This document shows positions 44,945 to 51,899 of a DNA stretch of 64,000 bases, piece after piece. The notes below the pieces were generated by a model, which did no database searches, was not told the origin of the DNA, and saw nothing but the letters and a program-made list of their open reading frames with translations. Numbering within the stretch: position 1 is the stretch's first letter; every line of letters begins with the position of its first letter. The DNA comes from an uncultured Varibaculum sp. (GTDB taxonomy: Bacteria; Actinomycetota; Actinomycetes; Actinomycetales; Actinomycetaceae). The DNA is taken from NCBI RefSeq assembly GCF_902489465.1, contig NZ_CABTZZ010000004.1, positions 1-64,000 of the forward strand, read 5' to 3'. Position numbers and translations under genes: made by a program.

Positions 44945-45706
44945 ATGTCTGAAACTATTCAAAACCAGTTGGCACACCGCTCGGTGCGGCGTTTTGATGC
45001 TCAACCAATCTCGCTACAGGTATTAGCGCAGCTAAAAGAGGCTACCCGGCGTACCGCCACCTCTTGCGGGGTGCAAATGGCTTCGATTATTCAAGTGAAC
45101 GATCCGGAAAAGAAACGGCAGATTTCTCTGGTTTCTAATCAGGACTATATTGCCGATGCTCCCCAGCTGTGGATTTTCCTCACTGACCTGTACCGTTCCT
45201 ATCGAATCGTGGAGGAAAAAGGTGAGGACACAGCGAATGTGCACGGTATGGACGGGTTCTTTCAGGGGTTTACCGATGCGGTGCTAATGGCGCAAAACTT
45301 GGTGAATGCCGCCGAATCCCTGGGGTTGGGTACCTGTTTCTTGGGGTCAATCTTGAATGATCCGGCGCGAATGATTGAGATTTTGCAGCTCCCGAAACTG
45401 ACTTTCCCCGCCCTGGGGGTAATGTTTGGTTACCCGGGGCAACAACCGCAATTAAAGCCCAGAATGCCGTTGGAGCTGCGCATGTTCGAGGACTCCTATA
45501 ACTGTTTTGAAGGGTCCTACCTGGAAGCATTCGCGGATTATGACCAGGAAATGACTACATACTATGACACTCGGGCACACGGCCAGCGCTCGGATACTTT
45601 CACCGATAGCCTCACCCGGATTATGCTCCGGGACGCTCCCCTGCGCCGCGGAATGCTAAATGCGGTGCGCGCCCAGGGCTTCGACCTTGCCCTCCAGCCC
45701 CGCTAA
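44945..45706 (+). CDS. NADPH-dependent nitroreductase, NfsA/FRP type
   Basis: FMN flavoprotein that reduces nitro compounds, quinones or flavins by two-electron transfer. From this ATG it has 253 residues: NQLAHRSVRRFDAQPIS (FMN phosphate contacts), YIADAPQLWIFLTDLYRSYRI, GFTDAVLMAQNLVNAAESLGLGTCFLG and GVMFGYPGQQP. Length and the C-terminal extension suit the NfsA subgroup. AGGAG lies 6 bases before the ATG and rules against a start 24 bases upstream. Confidence 0.88.
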   Translation: MSETIQNQLAHRSVRRFDAQPISLQVLAQLKEATRRTATSCGVQMASIIQVNDPEKKRQISLVSNQDYIADAPQLWIFLTDLYRSYRIVEEKGEDTANVHGMDGFFQGFTDAVLMAQNLVNAAESLGLGTCFLGSILNDPARMIEILQLPKLTFPALGVMFGYPGQQPQLKPRMPLELRMFEDSYNCFEGSYLEAFADYDQEMTTYYDTRAHGQRSDTFTDSLTRIMLRDAPLRRGMLNAVRAQGFDLALQPR

Positions 45707-45799
45707 AGCTTAAATCAGCGATAACGCCTTACAATTGCAGAACTTTAATAGCAATATCGCGTACCGTTTAAGTCCCCACGTGGAAAAGGAAGGAAGCTC

Positions 45800-46033
45800 G
45801 TGTCCGAACCAGATAGATTTCAAGTAGAGCTTAGAGGATTTACCTTTGAGGTTGAAACATCCTCTCTTGGGTACTCTGTTTTTTGGCTAGATTGCCCTGA
45901 CGAAACCTACCCCTCTGGCTATAGCGTATTTCGGGGCGGAAGCGAACATGTTTCAAGGAAACCAAATGCTCGTGAGGAGATTATTCGCGACGTTGAAGAT
46001 TGGCTTGAAACCGAGGTTAAAGATAGGTGTTAA
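45800..46033 (+). CDS. Small hypothetical protein
   Basis: A 77-residue acidic protein with alternating Phe/Tyr/Trp beta-like stretches (FQVELRGFTFEVETSSLGYS) and a C-terminal helix (REEIIRDVEDWLETEVK). GTG start with GGAAGG 6 bases upstream. I recognise no family. Its stop overlaps, tail to tail, the stop of a decayed minus-strand gene, and it lies at the edge of the accessory-looking patch. The fold could be that of a small immunity- or antitoxin-like protein but nothing in the sequence proves this. Confidence 0.55.
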   Translation: MSEPDRFQVELRGFTFEVETSSLGYSVFWLDCPDETYPSGYSVFRGGSEHVSRKPNAREEIIRDVEDWLETEVKDRC

Positions 46034-46464
46034 CCGCATCTGACATTAACTGTGCGAGACCAGCCTTTTCCCGGAAGATCGAATAGGCCGTGCACATCGA
46101 CATCTACCCAAGCGCGAAACTTGTTGAGCGCTACCCCACGGCAGGTGTAGCGCGCTGTGGCACGTTGCCCAAGCCCACCCCCTGCTCTATATTTTCCCCT
46201 TCCGCGCTTTCCGACATCAACCCACCTTCCATTGATTCTTTTTTGAAGTTGAACAGAAATAGTGGCGATTGTGGCTATACAGTTCCCTTTAGTCCACCAA
46301 CCATGAGCTTGAACCGCGCTAGGCCCTCCGGACGATGATATATGCGGGTTGTCTACTCGTTGAGTAAAAACACAGGCACCTACTGCCGATTGAGGGGGCG
46401 CGGATTCTTTGGTACCGACTGTTTCTTTGCTAGCGATTTTTTCTTGGGCACAAACAGATTCGTC
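46030..46464 (-). pseudogene. 3' remnant of a secreted-protein gene
   Basis: One minus-strand frame is open from 46530 to a TAA at 46032-46030 and reads like protein: VFTQRVDNPHISSSGG, AHGWWTKGNCIATIATISVQ, LQKRINGRWVDVGK, GQRATARYTCRGVALNKF and VDVDVHGLFDLPGKG. Four Trp, a Cys pair and Asn/Asp-Pro-His resemble small exported beta-sandwich proteins of actinobacteria, but I cannot name the family. No usable start codon occurs in the open frame before the coding-like part, and its 5' end lies inside the 3' end of ogt in another frame. The N terminus with any signal peptide is therefore missing. Confidence 0.6.
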
Positions 46465-46979
46465 ATATCGACTTTTTCTAGGGTTAGCAGCTGAATTTTT
46501 CGCTCCATGCCCGCGCCATAACCAGTGAGATTACCGTCCACACCGATTACCCGGTGGCAAGGAACAATTAGCAGAATCGGATTTGCTCCTACTGCTCCCC
46601 CAACTGCCTGCGCCGACATACGGGGAATACCTCTCTCGCGCGCGATCGCGGCAGCGATTTCCCCATAGGTAACGGTTTCCCCGAACGGGATGGTGAGCAT
46701 GATTTCGCAAACCCGTTTTTGAAAGTCCGAACCCGAGAGCTTTAGCTTTGGGGTAAACGAGGGCGCGCGTCCTCGAAAATAGGTATCTAACCAGCGGGCG
46801 GTTTCTTGGAATATCGGCAAAGATTTTTCCTGAGGGTGGCTGCCCGCAATAGCTGCCCCGGCGGCCTGCTGTGACGCTAGACCTAACCCGATCAGCGCGC
46901 TGCCCTCGCTGGACATTACCAGCTCGCCCAGCGGGGAATCATAGAAATGAATATATGTACCCATATCCGTTTGTCGCAT
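46380..46979 (-). CDS. ogt: Methylated-DNA-[protein]-cysteine S-methyltransferase
   Basis: Suicide repair enzyme that takes the methyl from O6-methylguanine. The 199 residues include an N-terminal domain (YIHFYDSPLGELVMSSEG), the helix-turn-helix SGSDFQKRVCEIMLTIPFGETVTYGEIAAAIARE and the active-site IVPCHRVIG. The protein should end soon after LTLEK; instead about 33 extra Lys/Pro-rich residues follow (NLFVPKKKSLAKKQSVPKN). These overlap, in another frame, the 5' part of the secreted-protein remnant, so the tail is probably a by-product of a deletion. AGGAAG precedes the ATG. Confidence 0.9.
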   Translation of the reverse strand: MRQTDMGTYIHFYDSPLGELVMSSEGSALIGLGLASQQAAGAAIAGSHPQEKSLPIFQETARWLDTYFRGRAPSFTPKLKLSGSDFQKRVCEIMLTIPFGETVTYGEIAAAIARERGIPRMSAQAVGGAVGANPILLIVPCHRVIGVDGNLTGYGAGMERKIQLLTLEKVDMTNLFVPKKKSLAKKQSVPKNPRPLNRQ

Positions 46980-47024
46980 ATATCTTCCTCTCTTTCCGAC
47001 CCTAGCCCCCGCAAACCGCGCCCG

Positions 47025-48329
47025 CTACTCCCAGTTTTGGGGATTTCCAATCGCATAAAGGGGCACGTTTTGCATCCAGTCTTGGTTGCGAAAACCAGAG
47101 AGGCTAAAACGCCGCAGCCGGGTGGCCTGCGGATAGCGTTCACTAAAGGCGCGCAGACTGCGAGAACGCAGGTTTTCTTCGGCTTTAACTTCCAGCGCAT
47201 AAACCTGCCCGGTTCTTTGCACTAGGAAATCAATTTCACCACGAGAATTATCTGCCGACCAGTAGTAAGCTGTGGATTCACCTTCGGTAATCAACTGTTG
47301 GCAGACGTATTGCTCGGTAAGAGCCCCCTTGAACTCGGTAAAAATCGCATTACCATCAATAATGCTGGCGGCATCCAAATCCGACATTGCCCCCAGCAGC
47401 CCCACATCTACCAGGAATAACTTGAACGCTAACGGATCGTGATATCCAGCTAAAGGAATCCCTGGCTTCTTTATGCGTGATACTTTGTGAGTTAGCCCGG
47501 CTTGGGTTAGCCAAGTAACCACTGACCGGTAATTCTTCGCCCTCGCCCCTTCCTTAATCTGCCCGAAAATAAACTTTTTATTTTCTTTGCCCAGATGCGC
47601 CGGAATGGAATGCCACAGTTCCAGGGCATTTTGGATATCTAAACCGGTAAGATGCTTGGACATATCCCGTTCATATCCTTGCAAGATAGTGCGCTGCACT
47701 TCGCGAACTTCTGGGAAACTTTCGGTATGAACGTAGGTGGCAACCGCCTCAGGCATCCCCCCGATAAAGTAATACTGACGTAAGAGTGATATCAGCCTGG
47801 GCGCGAAGCTGTTAAGCATCTCTTTATCGCCCTCATCGATTAATTCGCGCAGCTTGTCGTTGCCGGTGGCGTCCAAAAATTCTCGAAAACTTAAAGGATA
47901 GAGATTCAGAGTATTAACTTTCCCTACCGGGTACCCGCTGCCAGAGTGAAAAGTAATCCCCAGAAGCGATCCGGCAACTGCTAGCGCTTGTCGAGGTTCG
48001 TTTTCACAAAAGTATTTGAGGGCGGTGAGCGCTAGCGGACACTCTTGAATTTCGTCTAGAACTATTAGAGTTTCCCCAGGGGAAATGGTTTCGCCAGTTT
48101 CGATTTCAAAGGCGCGGAGTAATCGTTTCGTATCAAACCCCGCCTCGAACTGGGCGCTCATTCGAGGATTGTGGTCAAGATTAATGTAGGCAACGTTCTT
48201 GAAATTGCGTTTGCCAAATTCGCGCAGTATCCAAGTTTTCCCCACTTGACGGGCACCGTTCAAAATCAAGGGCTTGCGCCGAGAGGATTCTTTCCAGGCG
48301 AGTAAATGATCCATGAGGAAACGTTCCAT
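47025..48329 (-). CDS. AAA ATPase with C-terminal DUF4143 (nuclease-like) domain
   Basis: A 434-residue member of the AAA_14/DUF4143 family. The N-terminal ATPase has Walker A LNGARQVGKTWILREF near residue 24 and Walker B LIVLDEIQECPLALTALKYF near 88. The C-terminal DUF4143 contains the PD-(D/E)xK-like strand GEIDFLVQRTGQVYALEVKAEENLRSRSL near 375. Such genes are widespread, patchily distributed and usually solitary; roles are not established. AGGAGGGG lies before the ATG. Two 32-bp direct repeats sit in the promoter region and are probable operators. Confidence 0.9.
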   Translation of the reverse strand: MERFLMDHLLAWKESSRRKPLILNGARQVGKTWILREFGKRNFKNVAYINLDHNPRMSAQFEAGFDTKRLLRAFEIETGETISPGETLIVLDEIQECPLALTALKYFCENEPRQALAVAGSLLGITFHSGSGYPVGKVNTLNLYPLSFREFLDATGNDKLRELIDEGDKEMLNSFAPRLISLLRQYYFIGGMPEAVATYVHTESFPEVREVQRTILQGYERDMSKHLTGLDIQNALELWHSIPAHLGKENKKFIFGQIKEGARAKNYRSVVTWLTQAGLTHKVSRIKKPGIPLAGYHDPLAFKLFLVDVGLLGAMSDLDAASIIDGNAIFTEFKGALTEQYVCQQLITEGESTAYYWSADNSRGEIDFLVQRTGQVYALEVKAEENLRSRSLRAFSERYPQATRLRRFSLSGFRNQDWMQNVPLYAIGNPQNWE

Positions 48330-48363
48330 TATACCCCTCCTTGTAGCTTATATCCTGATTTTA

Positions 48364-48427
48364 GCACAAATATGTGAAAGTATGTCCTTAATTTGACACA
48401 AATACGCGAAAGTATGTCCTTATTTTC
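48364..48427. repeat. Tandem 32-bp direct repeats upstream of the DUF4143 ATPase gene
   Basis: Units 48364-48395 and 48396-48427 agree at about 27 of 32 positions and share CACAAATA and GAAAGTATGTCCTTA. They start 35 bases before the ATPase ATG and contain, on the minus strand, a TAAAAT -10-like element at the near edge. Exact 32-base periodicity (about three helical turns) suits a regulator binding twice on one DNA face. Confidence 0.7.
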
Positions 48428-48472
48428 GCATGGGCGTATCATCTTTTAGTCGGTCTAACGGAGAACCATAGT

Positions 48473-48590
48473 TGAAAACTGCGGTAAGACCGTCGCCAAG
48501 ACGACAGGTTTCAAGCCGTCCGCCTGAGGTTCCACCTCATCAAAAGGCGGTGGAACCCTGGCCTCCATGAGGGCTTTAATTCATGGTCAA
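48473..48590 (+). mobile_element. Probable 3' scar of an IS200/IS605-type TnpB element (structured)
   Basis: Dense structure without a gene: a three-way junction (GAAAACTG/CAGGTTTC at 48474-48481 and 48505-48512 around CGGT/ACCG), a CCGCC/GGCGG stem holding TGAGG/CCTCA (48520-48550), the competing GGTTCCACC/GGTGGAACC, and CCATGA/TCATGG (48565-48586). A plus frame is open and ends VSSRPPEVPPHQKAVEPWPP, reminiscent of TnpB C termini, and GGTGGAACCC-TGGCC...GAGGG resembles the right-end/omega-RNA region of such elements. The rest of tnpB is absent. The alternative is a regulatory leader of the downstream EIIB gene. Confidence 0.45.
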
Positions 48591-48603
48591 AAGCGAGTTG
48601 GGC

Positions 48604-48635
48604 ATTAATGGTAATCTCTCTATTGAACCATTAAT
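48604..48635 (+). other. 9-bp hairpin before the EIIB gene
   Basis: ATTAATGGT and ACCATTAAT arms with a 14-base loop, ending 28 bases before the EIIB start. AT-rich and symmetrical, it could be an operator or a leader hairpin. No U-run follows. Confidence 0.4.
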
Positions 48636-48662
48636 CCTTTAGATTGAGGCGGGGAGGATCGC

Positions 48663-48893
48663 GTGGAGCAGGCGGAGCAGCTGCTAGCAGGGCTGGGGGG
48701 AGCCGAAAACATTACCAAGGTTGAACCCTGCACCACCTGCCTGCGAGTAGCAGTAAAAGACCCGTTAAAGGTAGACGAGGAAGTATTAACTACTTGCGGA
48801 GCCTTTGGGATCGTAAAAATCGATCATACTGTTCAGGTAGTCGTGGGACCGGTAGCCGATGAGCTAGCCGCCGACATGGAAAAACTGCGTTAA
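48663..48893 (+). CDS. Orphan PTS EIIB domain protein, glucose/GlcNAc type
   Basis: A 76-residue single-domain EIIB: LLAGLGGAENITKVEPCTTCLRVAVKDP, then GAFGIVKIDHTVQVVVGPVADELAADM. Members pass phosphate from EIIA to sugar through the Cys of a C-x-TRLR motif. Here the motif reads CTTCLRV, so the usual Arg before Leu-Arg is a second Cys. No EIIC or EIIA gene is adjacent. GGGGAGGA precedes the GTG. The next gene is a HAD phosphatase 13 bases on, so the pair may act in sugar-phosphate sensing or dephosphorylation. Phosphotransfer competence is uncertain. Confidence 0.75.
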   Translation: MEQAEQLLAGLGGAENITKVEPCTTCLRVAVKDPLKVDEEVLTTCGAFGIVKIDHTVQVVVGPVADELAADMEKLR

Positions 48894-48906
48894 AACCACC
48901 GGTAAT

Positions 48907-49647
48907 ATGGATCCTCTCGGAAAAACTAGCGTCCCTGACTCCCCTAAAGTGTTGTCCACATCCTCCCCTGCTGAGGACGCGATAATCCCCACCCCTGGCA
49001 AAAGTAATTCTTTTAAAGGCCTGTTGCTTGATCTGGACGGCACCCTCATCGACTCTGAACATACTCATCTGGCTGCCTATAGGCGAATGTTTAAAGCCAA
49101 AGGCTGGCAGATTAGCGACAGCGAAATGGATATTTTCAAAGGGCGTCCCGGCCCAGAAGTTTTTCAAAGTGAACCCGGCCCCTGGAGCGGCCTCGACCCC
49201 GAAAAACTAGGACTAGAAGCCCGCTCCTATGTGGATATTCGCCGCGATCCCCCACGGATCTTTACCGGTGCCCTTGAAATAATGCAGCTAGAATTACCAA
49301 AATGTTTGGTTACTTCCGCCTGGAAACAGTGGGCACATTTAGCCGCGCGGCTCCTAAAAGCCCCCGCTAACTTAAAAGTGATTAGCCAAGAAGATATTTG
49401 TGCCGGCAAACCCGACCCCGAACCCTACCTGCAGGGGGCTAAAACCCTAGAGCTCCCCGTCTCCTCCTGCATTGTCATCGAAGACACCAGCAGCGGAGTG
49501 ATCTCGGCACGCGCGGCTGGAGCCGGCCGGATCTTCGGGGTGGCTACCAGCCACAGCCGCGCAGCACTCAAAAAAGCAGGAGCCGACCTAGTAGCCGATC
49601 ACCTCGAGGAACTACTGCCCTACCTTGACGCAAAAACTGCGTCCTAG
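48907..49647 (+). CDS. HAD-superfamily sugar-phosphate phosphatase / beta-phosphoglucomutase-like
   Basis: Subfamily IA HAD hydrolase of 246 residues. Motif I LLLDLDGTLIDSEH lies near residue 39, motif II is at LVTSAWKQW, the motif III Lys is in GKPDPEPYLQGAKTLEL and motif IV is IVIEDTSSGVISARAAG. The helical cap after motif I suggests a small sugar-phosphate substrate. The first ~35 residues are a Pro/Ser-rich tail; an internal start is possible but lacks a better ribosome site. It follows the orphan EIIB gene by 13 bases and converges on malQ. Confidence 0.85.
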   Translation: MDPLGKTSVPDSPKVLSTSSPAEDAIIPTPGKSNSFKGLLLDLDGTLIDSEHTHLAAYRRMFKAKGWQISDSEMDIFKGRPGPEVFQSEPGPWSGLDPEKLGLEARSYVDIRRDPPRIFTGALEIMQLELPKCLVTSAWKQWAHLAARLLKAPANLKVISQEDICAGKPDPEPYLQGAKTLELPVSSCIVIEDTSSGVISARAAGAGRIFGVATSHSRAALKKAGADLVADHLEELLPYLDAKTAS

Positions 49648-49674
49648 CTTCCTTTTAGATGGTCCAGAAATTCC

Positions 49675-51852
49675 CTATACGGGGTGTACTGCTTTCTCTA
49701 GCATCTCCAAAAGCTGATTAGCGAACTGGTCAGCGGTAACGTCCTCTAAAAATCTAGTGTTACCAGCTTGATCACGCAGAGGAACACACCAATTGGGGTA
49801 TTCAAACTCAGTCCCCGGTTGGTTCTCGGTTAGCTGCTCTTGCACCGCATCCGCCAAAGTCAACACCACCAGCTGCGCGGGAGTAGCCGCGACATAACGG
49901 TACAGGGCGCTAATAATCTCGCCCATATCGCGTTCATTTTCGGCTAGACCCGCATATTCGATCAGCGCACGGCGTACCGCCCCAAAAACCCGCTCCTGGT
50001 TAGCTTCCGCATCTTCGCGAGAAGAATCCAAAAGATCCAAAGCTTCCCGTATCCGCAGATCTTCACCGGTAAGATAGCCAGCTACCGGAGGCATATCGTG
50101 GGTATTGACCGCCGCCAGTTGTTCGCGTCGGTAATCTTGCGGGGGCATTAAATGGTCGGGGGCATCAAACTCAAAGAACAGCACTCCAGTGCCCAGAATG
50201 CCCCGATAACGCAGGTATTCGCGCACCCACGGCTCTACCGTACCCAAATCTTCGCCGACTACCACCAGATTATTCCGGTAAGCCTCCAGCAGGAGAACCC
50301 CCACCATCGCTTGATGGTTATAGCGCACGTAAGTGCCATCTTTAGGGAGCATCCCTTCGGGAATCCACCATAGACGCAGCAGCCCCATAATATGGTCGAT
50401 ACGCAGCGCACCTCCCATTTTGGCAGCCGCCGCTACCGTGCGTCGCAGGGGCTCATAGGCTTGCTGTTCCAGGCGATCGGGGCGCCAAGGAGGCTGTGAC
50501 CAGTTCTGACCTAGCTGGTTATACATGTCCGCGGGGGCTCCCACTGAAATCCCCTGCGCATAAACTTTCGAGTCACTCCAGTGGTCGGCTCCCAATTGGT
50601 GTACCCCTACCGCCAAGTCGTGCATTACCCCGATCTTCATGCCCGCATCCACTGCCACCTGTTGAGCCTGTCGGAGCTGACGATAACAAACCCACTGCAA
50701 CCATTTAAAGAAATCGCGTCGCTGCAGCAGCTCTTCTCCGCTTTTTTCAAACTGGGTACTATCGGGAGTCTGCCACTTTTCGGGTAGCTCTAAACCGTAT
50801 TTTTCGGTTAGGGCACACCAGGTGGCAAACTGTTCCAAAGCCGGTCCTTGTTCCTCTAAGAATTCTTGATAGTCGGCTTCTCGTACCTTTGAGCGCGGAA
50901 CCTCATAAATAATCTCGAGGGCGCGCAGTTTCTGTTTCCAGACAGGATCGCGTTTGATTAAATCGCCACTAAAGAAATCAGCACCGGAACCAGAAACTCC
51001 CGGATGGGTTTCTGGCATCGCTTCGCTAAGCGAAGATTGCGCCTTGGCTTGCAGCTGCGCAATTGTTTTACGCTTCTTTTCAGAAAGTTTGTGGTACTCT
51101 GCAATCGCATCGGGACGAATATAGATCGGATTCCAAAAACGACGCGAACACGGCAGGTATGGAGAGTTCTCTAAGGGGAATGATACTTGCGAGGCATGTA
51201 CCGGGTTAATCAGTAAGAAATCCGCTCCCTTGGAAGCCACCCATTTACAGATAGTCGCCAAATCTGACGCATCCCCAATCCCCCAAGAATCACCAGAAGG
51301 GTTAGCGTAGAACTGGCTCATGACTCCCCAGGCACGTCCCCCACGCAGATTAGGCATCCCGAGCCGCGCGGGCGTGACTGCTACCGGACAGGTGTAAGGA
51401 CGTTCATCCCCTTCCACTTGCGCGGTTAACCGATGCCAGCCCAGAGGTTGCCCGGGGGGAATATTGAAAGTAGCTTCCCCAGTTAACACCCCGTTGATTT
51501 CCCGGGGCGCAACTAGCACATCCAGCTGGGGCAAATCCCAAGATCCGCCCTCCTCAAAATGCATAGTTACGGTTACCGCTTTACCATGAGGAACGTGTAC
51601 TCGCACCCAATAGTTGTCATCGTTGCGGGTAACTATACATTCGGGAAGCACCCGCCGCCAGGGACGCTCCTCAATCATTTTTAGCGAGGCCGCCACTTGT
51701 GCAGGCGTTTCCGCGTCAATATCCATCGCCTTGAGGACTGCGCGTAAAGTGTCATCGGAAACTACGCGGTGGACTCCGGAGTAATCCCAGTAATCAATCG
51801 CGACTCCACAGGCGCACGCCAGTTCTTGCAGCGGATCTCGGCTCTCGCTCAT
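49675..51852 (-). CDS. malQ: 4-alpha-glucanotransferase
   Basis: Amylomaltase (GH77) that transfers maltosyl and longer glucans in maltodextrin and glycogen metabolism. The 725-residue form has the actinobacterial N-terminal extension (about 1-165) before the barrel. Catalytic regions are visible: GVMHDLAVGVHQLGADHW with the nucleophile Asp, NLVVVGEDLGTVEPWVREYL with the acid/base Glu, and VNTHDMPPVAGYLTG with the third Asp. It is 47 bases behind ettA on the same strand. Confidence 0.94.
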   Translation of the reverse strand: MSESRDPLQELACACGVAIDYWDYSGVHRVVSDDTLRAVLKAMDIDAETPAQVAASLKMIEERPWRRVLPECIVTRNDDNYWVRVHVPHGKAVTVTMHFEEGGSWDLPQLDVLVAPREINGVLTGEATFNIPPGQPLGWHRLTAQVEGDERPYTCPVAVTPARLGMPNLRGGRAWGVMSQFYANPSGDSWGIGDASDLATICKWVASKGADFLLINPVHASQVSFPLENSPYLPCSRRFWNPIYIRPDAIAEYHKLSEKKRKTIAQLQAKAQSSLSEAMPETHPGVSGSGADFFSGDLIKRDPVWKQKLRALEIIYEVPRSKVREADYQEFLEEQGPALEQFATWCALTEKYGLELPEKWQTPDSTQFEKSGEELLQRRDFFKWLQWVCYRQLRQAQQVAVDAGMKIGVMHDLAVGVHQLGADHWSDSKVYAQGISVGAPADMYNQLGQNWSQPPWRPDRLEQQAYEPLRRTVAAAAKMGGALRIDHIMGLLRLWWIPEGMLPKDGTYVRYNHQAMVGVLLLEAYRNNLVVVGEDLGTVEPWVREYLRYRGILGTGVLFFEFDAPDHLMPPQDYRREQLAAVNTHDMPPVAGYLTGEDLRIREALDLLDSSREDAEANQERVFGAVRRALIEYAGLAENERDMGEIISALYRYVAATPAQLVVLTLADAVQEQLTENQPGTEFEYPNWCVPLRDQAGNTRFLEDVTADQFANQLLEMLEKAVHPV

Positions 51853-51899
51853 TTGCTGTCCCTGTTCTCCTAGGTGATTTATCGGCAGCTTTACTTCCG

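Noticed and set aside
46090..46338. Plus-strand 82-codon frame
   Set aside because: It is the antisense of the better-supported minus-strand secreted-protein remnant and lacks a ribosome site.
48481..48600. T-box riboswitch
   Set aside because: GGTGGAACC superficially resembles the T-box sequence, but the following GCG, the specifier stem and an aminoacyl-tRNA or amino-acid gene downstream are missing.
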